A stretch of DNA of 64,000 nucleotides from Brevibacillus dissolubilis (GTDB lineage Bacteria; Bacillota; Bacilli; Brevibacillales; Brevibacillaceae), in NCBI RefSeq assembly GCF_006170445.1, contig NZ_VCNA01000007.1, forward strand, positions 1 through 64,000, given 5' to 3'. A model generated the notes under the pieces. It did not search any database, had not been told where the DNA came from, and saw only the letters and a list, made by a program, of their open reading frames with translations. Every line of letters starts with the position of its first letter. Positions within the stretch are counted from its first letter, which is position 1. Below are positions 33,900 to 42,545 of this stretch, piece after piece. Both the position numbers and the translations under genes were made by a program.

Positions 33900-35198
33900 A
33901 TGCAAGAACCGCAGCTCTTACATGAAGAAAAAGTATTCAAAGACCCTGTACACCGCTATGTCCACGTTCGGGAAAAGCTGATCTGGGACTTGATCGATTC
34001 TCCTGAGTTTCAGCGCTTGCGCCGGGTACGGCAGTTGGGGACAAGCTATCTGACCTTTCATGGAGGCGAACACAGCCGGTTTAACCACTCGCTGGGAGTC
34101 TATGAAATCATGCGTCGAATCTTGGAGACGTTTGAGGGACGGGCTCAGCTCAGCCGCGAAGAGAAGCTATTGTGCATGTGCGCTGCCCTGCTCCATGATG
34201 TGGGTCACGGTCCATTCTCGCATTCTTTTGAAAAGGTGTTCCGCTTTCATCATGAGGACTGGACGCGCGCGATTATCACAGGGGAGACCAAGATCAACCA
34301 GATCCTGCGTCAGATGGGGGATGATTTCCCGCAAAAGGTCTCCGATGTCATCGCGAAAACCCATGACAACAAGTTGATCATCAGCCTCATTTCCAGCCAG
34401 ATCGATGCTGACCGTATGGATTATTTGCTGCGCGATGCCTACTACACCGGGGTGAACTACGGGAATTTTGACATCGAGCGGATTCTGCGCGTCATGCGGC
34501 CGCATGAAGACGGCGTCGTGATCAAGGCCAGCGGGATGCACGCGGTGGAAGATTACATCATGTCCCGCTATCAGATGTATTGGCAAGTCTATTTTCATCC
34601 GGTTACCCGCAGTGCAGAAGTGGTGCTGCGCAAGATTTTCAAACGGGCGCAGGAGCTGTATAAAGAGGGCTATCCGTTTGCCATTGAGCCTAAGAATTTC
34701 TTGCCGTTTTTTGACGGGAAGATAAAACTTTCGGACTATTTGGCGTTGGACGAGTCGGTTGTATACTTTTATATGCATCAATGGCGGATGGAATCCGACC
34801 AGATTTTGGCCGACCTGTGTGCAAGATTTTTAGACAGGAATCTCTTACAATACGTCGAATTTAATCCGATGCAATTTAAGATAGCAGAAGAGATCAGGCA
34901 GCTGTTCCGTGGAGCGGGCATTGACACCGACTACTATGTGGAGGTAGATTCCACGTCTGATCTGCCGTATGATTTTTACCGTCCGGGCAAGGATCAGGAG
35001 CGCATCCCGATTATGCTGCTCATGCCCAATGGTGAGCTGACAGAGTTGTCCCGAAAATCAGAGATCGTCGAATCGATCTGTGGTAAGCGCAGGTTTGACT
35101 ACAAGCTGTATTACCCTGAAGATACATTGAATGAACTGCCGGTGGAAGTGGCTATGAAGATCAGAGAACGTCTAGGAGTTGTGATGTCGGATGCTTAA
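33900..35198 (+). CDS. ywfO: HD-domain phosphohydrolase (YwfO-like, dGTPase-related)
   Basis: 432-residue soluble metal-dependent phosphohydrolase. HD motif ALLHDVGHGPFSHSFE (~93-108) and upstream His in HSRFNHSLGVYE (~56). The family includes dNTP triphosphohydrolases; YwfO is reported to act on nucleotides but the substrate here is inferred. Start ATG 33900 behind AAGGAGGGAG rather than 33873. An extended -10 (TGGTATAAT) at 33839-33847 gives its own promoter. The next gene, ywgA-like, overlaps by 8 bp, the same order as in B. subtilis. Confidence 0.88.
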   Translation: MQEPQLLHEEKVFKDPVHRYVHVREKLIWDLIDSPEFQRLRRVRQLGTSYLTFHGGEHSRFNHSLGVYEIMRRILETFEGRAQLSREEKLLCMCAALLHDVGHGPFSHSFEKVFRFHHEDWTRAIITGETKINQILRQMGDDFPQKVSDVIAKTHDNKLIISLISSQIDADRMDYLLRDAYYTGVNYGNFDIERILRVMRPHEDGVVIKASGMHAVEDYIMSRYQMYWQVYFHPVTRSAEVVLRKIFKRAQELYKEGYPFAIEPKNFLPFFDGKIKLSDYLALDESVVYFYMHQWRMESDQILADLCARFLDRNLLQYVEFNPMQFKIAEEIRQLFRGAGIDTDYYVEVDSTSDLPYDFYRPGKDQERIPIMLLMPNGELTELSRKSEIVESICGKRRFDYKLYYPEDTLNELPVEVAMKIRERLGVVMSDA

Positions 35199-35706
35199 AG
35201 AACACGCCAAAATCATGCGTCTTGTCGAAATTGTCGGCGAGGTGAAGGGACGCAAGAAGCTGCAGAAGATGGTGTATATCGCCAAGAAGATGCAGGTCGA
35301 TTTTGAGGAGCGTTTCGAGTTTCATATGTTCGGACCTTATTCTGAGGAGCTGACGCTTCGGATGGATGAGCTGTGCAGCCTCGGGCTGGTGGACGAGCAG
35401 TGGGAAACCAAAGGAGCCATCGAGGTGTATCGTTACACGCTCAGCGACGTGGGACACGATTTTTTACGCTTTCATGAAGTGGAGCTGGGTATGGGCGAGG
35501 CCCTGATCACCCGCATGAATGGAGAGAATTCACGCTTTCTCGAATTGGTCTCTACGATCCTCTACTTCGAGCACCTGTCTTATGAAGAGATGAAGAACAA
35601 GGTGTTCACCCTCAAGAGCAAACAGAAGTATACAGAAGAAGAGATCCAAAAAGGTCTCATGTTCATCGAAGAACTCAAGCAGATGTCACAGGCTATCGTC
35701 CAATAA
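35191..35706 (+). CDS. ywgA: YwgA-like conserved protein of unknown function
   Basis: 171-residue cytoplasmic protein resembling B. subtilis YwgA, which also follows ywfO. The first half (RLVEIVGEVKGRKKLQKMVY, ~10-29) is a winged-helix-like fold seen in Panacea/SocA-type proteins; EFHMFGPYSEEL (~46-57) is typical. It overlaps ywfO by eight bases, with TAGGAG about twelve bases upstream. Function unknown; context suggests a partner or regulator of the HD phosphohydrolase. Confidence 0.78.
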   Translation: MLKEHAKIMRLVEIVGEVKGRKKLQKMVYIAKKMQVDFEERFEFHMFGPYSEELTLRMDELCSLGLVDEQWETKGAIEVYRYTLSDVGHDFLRFHEVELGMGEALITRMNGENSRFLELVSTILYFEHLSYEEMKNKVFTLKSKQKYTEEEIQKGLMFIEELKQMSQAIVQ

Positions 35707-35734
35707 CATCATAGAAGATAGATTTTTAGGATAA

Positions 35735-35768
35735 AACAGATTGGTCAAACGCGGCCAATCTGTTTTTT
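35735..35768 (+). terminator. Terminator after ywgA
   Basis: AACAGATTGG-TCAAACGCGG-CCAATCTGTT with seven T. Confidence 0.92.
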
Positions 35769-35930
35769 TGTCCCAACATGATGCGCCATAATAGAGACGA
35801 AAGAAAAAACTTGGGAGAATGGGGTGGTCACTTACAGGGAATTTGTTTATGATTTTCCATATGATGATGGTTCGTGAGGTGGGTTAGGTTTTGCAGATGA
35901 AGAGCGGTCTGGCAGAGGGGGAGGTTCTGC

Positions 35931-36878
35931 ATGGAGGAAAAAGCACGGTATGGAAGTGGTTGTGAGCCCGCAGGAGCGGTGGTGGAGGGAATGGAAAGGG
36001 GTGTTGTATTGGTGGCGGCTGGTTCGGGTATCAGATTCAATTCGGATTCAGACGTGGATTCAGATGCGGCCTCCAAGTCAGCTGCAGGACAGGCTGAGGC
36101 AGTCGTTCCGTCCGATACTGATTTTGAACGGATTGTGAGAGTCGCTCCTGTTATTCCTGGTAGGCATCCTGATAGGAATTCTGATAGGGATTCTGTTAAC
36201 AGAGAGGATAATAGGAAACGCAGTGTAGGCAAATGGGTGCTCCTCGTTGCCGTGACGATGCTGTCTTTTGCTTGCGGAAGTGTCGTGACCAGTCTCTGGT
36301 ACGGCAGCGAAGGGAGCGGCTATGGTGTGGGGATCGATTCGGTCTTTGCCAACGGGTCTGCTGAGATGGCGTGGGTCAGGTTACACGGGCTGACATGGGG
36401 GGAGGAACAGCTGCATGAGCCGATTACGCAGGCTGAATTTTTACGGATTGTGCTGATGACACTGAAGATCCCAGAGACGCCGGGAGCTACTCCAAAAGGT
36501 GCGGAAAACCACAAAGCCGCCAGCATCTACGCGACAGCCAAGGCCCATCAGCTGATCGACTGCTCCTGTCAGATCAAGCCGGATGAGCCCATCACGGCAG
36601 AGGAGGCAGCCAGGTTCATCATGCTGGGTGTGAATGGCCGGGAGAAGCGGCAGGTGCTCGGACTGCGGGACGCGGTCGCATGGGTGTCGTGGTCTGATGA
36701 TTTGGATGTTTCGGATGCTTCGGATGGAAAAGAAGTGGGGAGAGCCCCAACCCAAACGCAAGGACAGACACCTGGTTTAGGGAAACAAAAGAGCCTGCTG
36801 ACAGAAGAGGCGATACATATGATGCAACGATTAGAAGAGGTACTAGACAACGAAAAAGAATCGAAGGGAATGAAGTAG
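35931..36878 (+). CDS. Single-pass membrane protein with SLH-like C-terminal region
   Basis: 315 residues, family not recognised. A charged, low-complexity N-terminal half (SDSDVDSDAASKSAAG ~38-53) precedes one membrane helix (~101-120, WVLLVAVTMLSFACGSVVTS), so the N-terminus is likely cytoplasmic and the C-terminus outside. Residues ~145-225 resemble degenerate SLH units (PITQAEFLRIVLMTLKI; PITAEEAARFIMLGV). First gene of a tightly packed operon: the SLH gene starts one base after its stop. GGGGGAGG precedes ATG 35931. An antisigma-like or anchoring role is possible but unproven. Confidence 0.7.
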   Translation: MEEKARYGSGCEPAGAVVEGMERGVVLVAAGSGIRFNSDSDVDSDAASKSAAGQAEAVVPSDTDFERIVRVAPVIPGRHPDRNSDRDSVNREDNRKRSVGKWVLLVAVTMLSFACGSVVTSLWYGSEGSGYGVGIDSVFANGSAEMAWVRLHGLTWGEEQLHEPITQAEFLRIVLMTLKIPETPGATPKGAENHKAASIYATAKAHQLIDCSCQIKPDEPITAEEAARFIMLGVNGREKRQVLGLRDAVAWVSWSDDLDVSDASDGKEVGRAPTQTQGQTPGLGKQKSLLTEEAIHMMQRLEEVLDNEKESKGMK

Positions 36879-36879
36879 G

Positions 36880-37953
36880 ATGAAACGAATGAAGTGGGTT
36901 ACGAAGACGGCAAGGATGTTGGTGGTGACTGCGCTGGTGGTAGGGAGTCTGGGGATTGGCGGGCTAGGTGGGATTGACCCTACGTCAGAAGGGGGAGTAC
37001 CTGTTGCAAAAGCCGCTGTTCCATCCAAGACGGGGGCAACAAGTGCGGGGAAGCCTGTTACCGCGAGTGCGACCAAACCGGTTGCCAAGCCCTCTGACTA
37101 CAGCCAACACTGGGCGAAGGATTGGATCGATTGGTCGATTAATAACAAGCTGATGTGGAAGTACGCCGATGGTACATTCCGACCAGATGAGACCGTGACC
37201 CAAGCACAGTTTCTCTCTGCATTGGTAAAAGTGCAGGGGTTGAAAGAGAAGTCCCCGCATCCTCCAACGGCTAAACACTGGGCCAAAGATGTGTATGAGA
37301 TGGTCGCAAAAGCAGGATGGTTTACGCCGGATATCAAGGTGAATCCGGATGGGAGGATTACAAGGTATGAGGCTGCGGCGTGGATTACGAATGCGTGGGG
37401 GCATAAGACGTATGATCCGTTGCAATTTACCTATAAGCGCAATTTGATGGAGGCAAGCTATAAGTTTCAGCGGGGATTGTATAGTTCGGGTAATCGAAAG
37501 GCTAGTTCGGATTATAATTATTATTTTAAAATGGCATTGCCAGGGGATAAATTTACGAGGGGAGAGGCAGTTCATACTTTATTCTTGATTAATGATATCC
37601 GTAAAGACTTAATTGAAGCACAAAATTGGTATTTAGAGTTTCAAAAATCCCTATACGTAAAATCAGGGAAAGTATATGGCAAAGTGCCCAATAATATACC
37701 GAAAGAAGCAAGTAAAAACGGAGTGGGTGTGAGTTTTCATCCGGTAAACGTAAAACCAGACGGCTCGAACATACTTGTTTTAAATAGTGGACAAGCATTT
37801 TCTGTTCCTAGTAACGGGAAAATTATCATGCAGGGAGGGCATTTAGGAAGACCAACTGTATTGTTCGTTTGGAATCTTCCTAATCTACAAGCCATTGATG
37901 AGCAGAATCGGGTATATAGTAATTCAAATATCTGGAACAATAGAAATAAATGA
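36880..37953 (+). CDS. Exported protein with SLH domains
   Basis: 357 residues. Signal peptide with AKA cleavage region (~42-46), then three S-layer homology units: YSQHWAKDWIDWSINNKLMW (~72) with PDETVTQAQFLSAL, KHWAKDVYEMVAKAGWF (~128) with ITRYEAAAWITNAWG, and a third more divergent unit ending FTRGEAVHTLFLIND (~227). The last ~125 residues are unassigned. Base composition drops sharply in AT from about 37430 onward (AT-rich) compared with the first half, as if the 3' part was acquired or is under weaker codon selection. Overlaps the next gene by four bases (ATGA). Confidence 0.82.
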   Translation: MKRMKWVTKTARMLVVTALVVGSLGIGGLGGIDPTSEGGVPVAKAAVPSKTGATSAGKPVTASATKPVAKPSDYSQHWAKDWIDWSINNKLMWKYADGTFRPDETVTQAQFLSALVKVQGLKEKSPHPPTAKHWAKDVYEMVAKAGWFTPDIKVNPDGRITRYEAAAWITNAWGHKTYDPLQFTYKRNLMEASYKFQRGLYSSGNRKASSDYNYYFKMALPGDKFTRGEAVHTLFLINDIRKDLIEAQNWYLEFQKSLYVKSGKVYGKVPNNIPKEASKNGVGVSFHPVNVKPDGSNILVLNSGQAFSVPSNGKIIMQGGHLGRPTVLFVWNLPNLQAIDEQNRVYSNSNIWNNRNK

Positions 37954-40900
37954 GAACAAGTAAGTGGAGAATTATTATTGTTATCTGTTCGTTATTAATT
38001 CTAGTTGAAGAATTATTCAACATAAATTTTATAGAAGCGTCTTCAGAAATACCGAATCAGTTTCTAGGGTCTGGTGTAGCTCTCGTAATAAATCGAGACA
38101 AAGAGTCTCTGATGCCAGATGGTTCACTTCCAGACAGAAGCAATGGAGGGGTTATTCAGGCAATTGACTCAGGGAATGGCCTTAACCCCATCAATCTAGA
38201 CTTCCGCCACCAATTCGTCATGCACCACATGGACATCACCGTCACCGGCCCGCTTCCCAACGGCACCATCCAAAACGAAGACGCAATCGCACTCGTCGAT
38301 TATTCCCTCCAACAAGAGGGCAGCGCCAATAACGGCTACCCAATGATTCGCGTCGACACTATGCCCGCTTGGATCAACAAGCTGGGCGGGAATTTCAGCT
38401 TTATCACCAGCCAGATCACAGCCTACATCATTACGCTCAAAGATGGCTCTACCCTCGAAGTCGTCTCCCTTGCCCAGCTCATCAATCTCTGCGGCGGCAA
38501 GGGGGCTGACAACGGGCTGCGTCCAGTCAGTTCCACAGGCATCGAGCGTTACAGAGCATACGCCAATTTTGAACAAACCCCTGTCCCGACAGCAACAATC
38601 GGCCCTCTGCTCACGAATTATCCTCTCAATCAATCGGTTGCTATCACAGGGCAAGCCCAGGCGTATTCCGCCTACGCCCGTTTCGTCGTCATTGACAACT
38701 TTACAGTGCGAAAAATCGACCCGGCAGACCCTGCAAACCCGGACAAAGTATCTCACTACACCATCATAGAGCCCCCAGGTCAAAAGGGAGAGCTTTGGGA
38801 CAACACGAGCGATCCCTATACCTTTATCCCTCCCGAACCAGGTATGTACGAGGTGACCTTGTTTGTGAGTGATTACCAGGGAAGGGCATCCGCGACGTAT
38901 CCTGTCCGCAAAGTTTTTACCGTGGGCACAGCGGGAACGTGCATCCCGACGACAGCAACCCTGCGGATATTAGGGGAGAGCGAGCTGGTGTTGCCAAGTG
39001 TCGGGACGTACACCATGCCAGTGGGAAAAAGCGAAGTGACGCTTGCTTTTGCCAAAGTAGGAAAGCTGACTGTCAATGGAGTTGAGCGTGGAAACGGATT
39101 GTCGTTTGCCAACATCACTGTCACAAGTCCGGTCACGCTGTCCTACCAATCTACAGACGGCACAGAATGTTGGGAAAAAGTTTTGAATCCAGCCCAGCCT
39201 CCGGTTGAGTGTACACCTGTAGCGTGGAAAATGGGTATCATCCTCATGGGAAGAACCTCTCAAAACACGCAGCTTTCCACTGGACAGCCAAGCTACGGGC
39301 TTGACACCGATATCGATACGATCGCGTTTCAACCTCCCAATGGGGTAACGGGAACCTTCTATCTTAACGGTGTTGCGCAGAACAGTCAGCCGAAACATTA
39401 TCTGGAGCTTCCGGTTTCCTCCGGTTCTGGCCCTTTCCTGATCCAGTTCAAAAGCAGCGATGGAGCACAGTGCTGGGAAAAAACATTTACCTGGGAGACA
39501 CAACAGCAAAACGAATGTCCAAAAGTCTGGCTGGATGGACCGGGAGAAAAACTAATTTCCTCGGGGGAAAAGATTCTTTTACCCTTCAACGGAAGCTTAG
39601 ACCTGTATGCCACCTATCGAACAGAAGAGAATCCTCGTGAAAATGCTTTTGTTTACTGGAAGATTAAGAAGCCGGACGGAACTGTTTTCACGATGAACAT
39701 GGAAGCGGAAGACTACCAAAGTGGAGGACGGGACCGAATCAGATGGGTACAGAGAACAACCGACCATCTGTATTTGCCAACCTCAGAAGCATACCCGGCG
39801 GAGTATGTGGTTGAGTTTGATATGCCGGGTACATACGAGGTATGGATTGACTACCAAGCACTGGGCAACAGCGATTGGCCGTCTGATTGCAGCTGGAAGA
39901 TTACTGTGGAGGTAGAAAATGTCCTGTGCTCGCAAACGCACGTGGAAGCAACGGTAAATGGGCAGACGAAGCAGTTGCTGCCAGAAGAGCCTCTGCGACT
40001 GACAAAAGATGTCCCAACAAGTGTCAGCTGGGTAGTTCAAAACGATGCAGATCTGGTAGGAATCCGTACAGATTGGACGTTAACCAAAGAAGGCGCGGTG
40101 ACACCAATTAAGACCGGGACGGGAAGCAACCTTTTTTCGCACACGTTTGCAGATACGGTAGACACTATGTATACACTAACGGTACGCATTCAGTTAAATG
40201 GTGTGATATGCACGAAAGCATATACGGTTTTGATAGAAGGAAACCCCTGTGAGCAAGTCCAACTGGTCGCAAGTATCAATGGTCAGCCGATTGCTTTATC
40301 TGCAACAGGCAGTGACACCTATGAGCTGCAGCTGGAGACGGGGGAAGCTCATGCTGCAGCAATTTATGCGACCTACAAAGGCAGTGCGGCTAATATTACC
40401 GTCAACTGGTCACTGCAACATAACGGTCAAGTCTCCCGGTATGTTGCCGGAGCCAATCCTTTTACCCATACCTTCAACGAAGCAACAGAGAACCAATATA
40501 CCCTTGAAGCGGCGGTAAAAATAAACGGTGTCACCTGCACAAAAACACTGGTGATCAAGCTCAAAAGCAAAACCTGTGCCGATCTGTACCTGCATCTTTA
40601 TGACAGTGTAAGCGGTGAGATCACGCCAAATGTCAATGGCACGACCAAACGAATCCGCACAGTCAATCTCGCTGAGTGGCGTCTGGCTATTACGGACAAC
40701 CGATTTTCTGTCATGACAGAAAATGACGAGACCCATGTCTTGCAAGCCGAATGGACTTCTGTCATTTACAATCACTCAGCCTCTCCAACCATGTTTGTGG
40801 GCCGCCATACACCAGAAGGAACCTATACAGTGACGGCAAAAGTAACAGACCCACGGTATCCCTCGCTTCAGGGCTGCACGTTTACCTTCAAGCTGATTGT

Positions 40901-42467
40901 GGATAATCACGCGGATTGCTCAGGTATCTATCTGCATATGTTTGATTCGGTCAGAGACGACTGGACGTACGATGTGAACGGCAAGACCGTGACGATCCAA
41001 GCCGATAAAGTCGATTTACTGGGCTTTAGCCTCGCGCCGACCGTTGCTGATTGGCAGTCCAAGCTGATCGACGCATTATGGTCTGGGACACTCCCCAACT
41101 CATTGGGCCCTAACGAAAAAGAGGCGTACGTCCTGCAAAACGTTGCACCAGGTACGTATACGGTCACGGCCAAAGTAGATGATCCTGTAGCATTTCCTAA
41201 CTCGGGCGGCTGTACCTTCAGCGCTACGGTGGTCGTCGGAACAGATACCCCGCAGCCACCACCTTCTGCCTGCCCTACATGCCAACCGGGCGGGGAAGTT
41301 GATGGAGGAAAATTAAAGCTGAGGCTGTATGATTCAGAAAACCGTCTGCTGCAGGGGGAAGCCGATGGAGTCTGGGAAAGAGAACCGGTAAAAATCGAAG
41401 TAGAGATTGATCAAACCAAGCTGGAACAGGCTTTTTCTGCGGTTGACGATGAGATAATGAAGGCGGTTGAGAAGCAGGAAGAGGAGTTTTTGGCCAAATA
41501 CCAAGAACCAGAATACAGCGATGTCGAGGTAATGGCAGATCCAGCGGAATGGGTAACCAAAACCAATCCACTGACCAAATGGCCGACAACCGTACCGATG
41601 ACAATGGGAGGACCAGGTATTTCCGCTACCTTTGCGCTAAATCCCAAGCTGCCTCTCCAGCAAAAAATCTCTACCAGGACCACGGCTCCCAACCTTACCA
41701 CATGGGGATCATCTATAGAAGGGCGCCCTCCCTACAAGGTTAAGGTCGAGGATTTTCTCATTGATGCTCCTTACCGGGTAAAGATGACCGTGAATTTTAA
41801 AAAATGTGAACCATCTGCTGAAGAAGATTCTGCATCTGCGGCAAAAACTTGCACAAGCGGTAGTGAAACGATCACTCTTGAAGAAGAATTCACGATCAAA
41901 GTAACAGGGGAGGAAGCCACTTTTCAGGTGTTCGAGCCGAACGCTACCGGAGAGCTTGCACATACGGCTGAATGGGCCCAATACCATGCACGCGACCGTT
42001 ACCAGCAGAGCAAACCGCTTGATTTTTATGCAGGAGAACGTATTTTAGCCCGTGTAAAACTAAACCCGATTCACCGTCATCCTGTCAGTGGAAAATACCC
42101 CGTGATTACTGCTGCCACAGCTTGGATGTCGGAGACCGGAAGACAAGCTACACCGCTTATTTCTACCTTGTCCCTGGGGGCGGTTTCCCCTGTCCTATGG
42201 GCAGGGCCTGAGCAATATGTCGACAGACTAGGCATGAGGGAGCAGGGCATCGATACCCCGATCATGGGAGACAAGCGAAAAGGGCTTCAGCACAACAAGA
42301 GCGCTTCTGTCTATTTCCATGTCCAATTTGGCTTTGGCGCACAAAAAGGCTCAGCCTATCCTGTCAAATCAGCTGCAACAGCAAGCCCCAACCCATACCG
42401 CGTAACCCTCTTTATCATCGGGAACGCATGGGAGCGGCAGGGTATCCGTAACAACGCGACACACTGA
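37950..42467 (+). CDS. Giant multidomain secreted protein with tandem disulfide Ig-like domains
   Basis: 1505 residues, no named family. N-terminal signal or anchor helix (~6-25). From ~330 to ~1110 there are at least seven repeat units, each opening with a Cys (about 330, 421, 522, 660, 766, 875, 989) and carrying a second Cys near its end: e.g. STDGTECWEKVL / SSDGAQCWEKTF, LFSHTFADTVDTMYTL / PFTHTFNEATENQYTL, GTYTVTAKVTDP / GTYTVTAKVDDP. They look like PKD/Ig-type beta sandwiches with one disulfide each. A CPTCQPGG hinge (~1108) leads to a ~390-residue C-terminal region with a predicted helical start. No clear ribosome binding site; the ATGA overlap implies coupling to the SLH gene. Probably a surface fibre or adhesin. 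Confidence 0.75.
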   Translation: MRTSKWRIIIVICSLLILVEELFNINFIEASSEIPNQFLGSGVALVINRDKESLMPDGSLPDRSNGGVIQAIDSGNGLNPINLDFRHQFVMHHMDITVTGPLPNGTIQNEDAIALVDYSLQQEGSANNGYPMIRVDTMPAWINKLGGNFSFITSQITAYIITLKDGSTLEVVSLAQLINLCGGKGADNGLRPVSSTGIERYRAYANFEQTPVPTATIGPLLTNYPLNQSVAITGQAQAYSAYARFVVIDNFTVRKIDPADPANPDKVSHYTIIEPPGQKGELWDNTSDPYTFIPPEPGMYEVTLFVSDYQGRASATYPVRKVFTVGTAGTCIPTTATLRILGESELVLPSVGTYTMPVGKSEVTLAFAKVGKLTVNGVERGNGLSFANITVTSPVTLSYQSTDGTECWEKVLNPAQPPVECTPVAWKMGIILMGRTSQNTQLSTGQPSYGLDTDIDTIAFQPPNGVTGTFYLNGVAQNSQPKHYLELPVSSGSGPFLIQFKSSDGAQCWEKTFTWETQQQNECPKVWLDGPGEKLISSGEKILLPFNGSLDLYATYRTEENPRENAFVYWKIKKPDGTVFTMNMEAEDYQSGGRDRIRWVQRTTDHLYLPTSEAYPAEYVVEFDMPGTYEVWIDYQALGNSDWPSDCSWKITVEVENVLCSQTHVEATVNGQTKQLLPEEPLRLTKDVPTSVSWVVQNDADLVGIRTDWTLTKEGAVTPIKTGTGSNLFSHTFADTVDTMYTLTVRIQLNGVICTKAYTVLIEGNPCEQVQLVASINGQPIALSATGSDTYELQLETGEAHAAAIYATYKGSAANITVNWSLQHNGQVSRYVAGANPFTHTFNEATENQYTLEAAVKINGVTCTKTLVIKLKSKTCADLYLHLYDSVSGEITPNVNGTTKRIRTVNLAEWRLAITDNRFSVMTENDETHVLQAEWTSVIYNHSASPTMFVGRHTPEGTYTVTAKVTDPRYPSLQGCTFTFKLIVDNHADCSGIYLHMFDSVRDDWTYDVNGKTVTIQADKVDLLGFSLAPTVADWQSKLIDALWSGTLPNSLGPNEKEAYVLQNVAPGTYTVTAKVDDPVAFPNSGGCTFSATVVVGTDTPQPPPSACPTCQPGGEVDGGKLKLRLYDSENRLLQGEADGVWEREPVKIEVEIDQTKLEQAFSAVDDEIMKAVEKQEEEFLAKYQEPEYSDVEVMADPAEWVTKTNPLTKWPTTVPMTMGGPGISATFALNPKLPLQQKISTRTTAPNLTTWGSSIEGRPPYKVKVEDFLIDAPYRVKMTVNFKKCEPSAEEDSASAAKTCTSGSETITLEEEFTIKVTGEEATFQVFEPNATGELAHTAEWAQYHARDRYQQSKPLDFYAGERILARVKLNPIHRHPVSGKYPVITAATAWMSETGRQATPLISTLSLGAVSPVLWAGPEQYVDRLGMREQGIDTPIMGDKRKGLQHNKSASVYFHVQFGFGAQKGSAYPVKSAATASPNPYRVTLFIIGNAWERQGIRNNATH

Positions 42468-42545
42468 ACAAAGCCGAAAATTTTTTTGCACACCCTTCTG
42501 TCTTTTTTTACGCTTAAAGTAAGAAAATAAGGAAGGGTGATTTTT

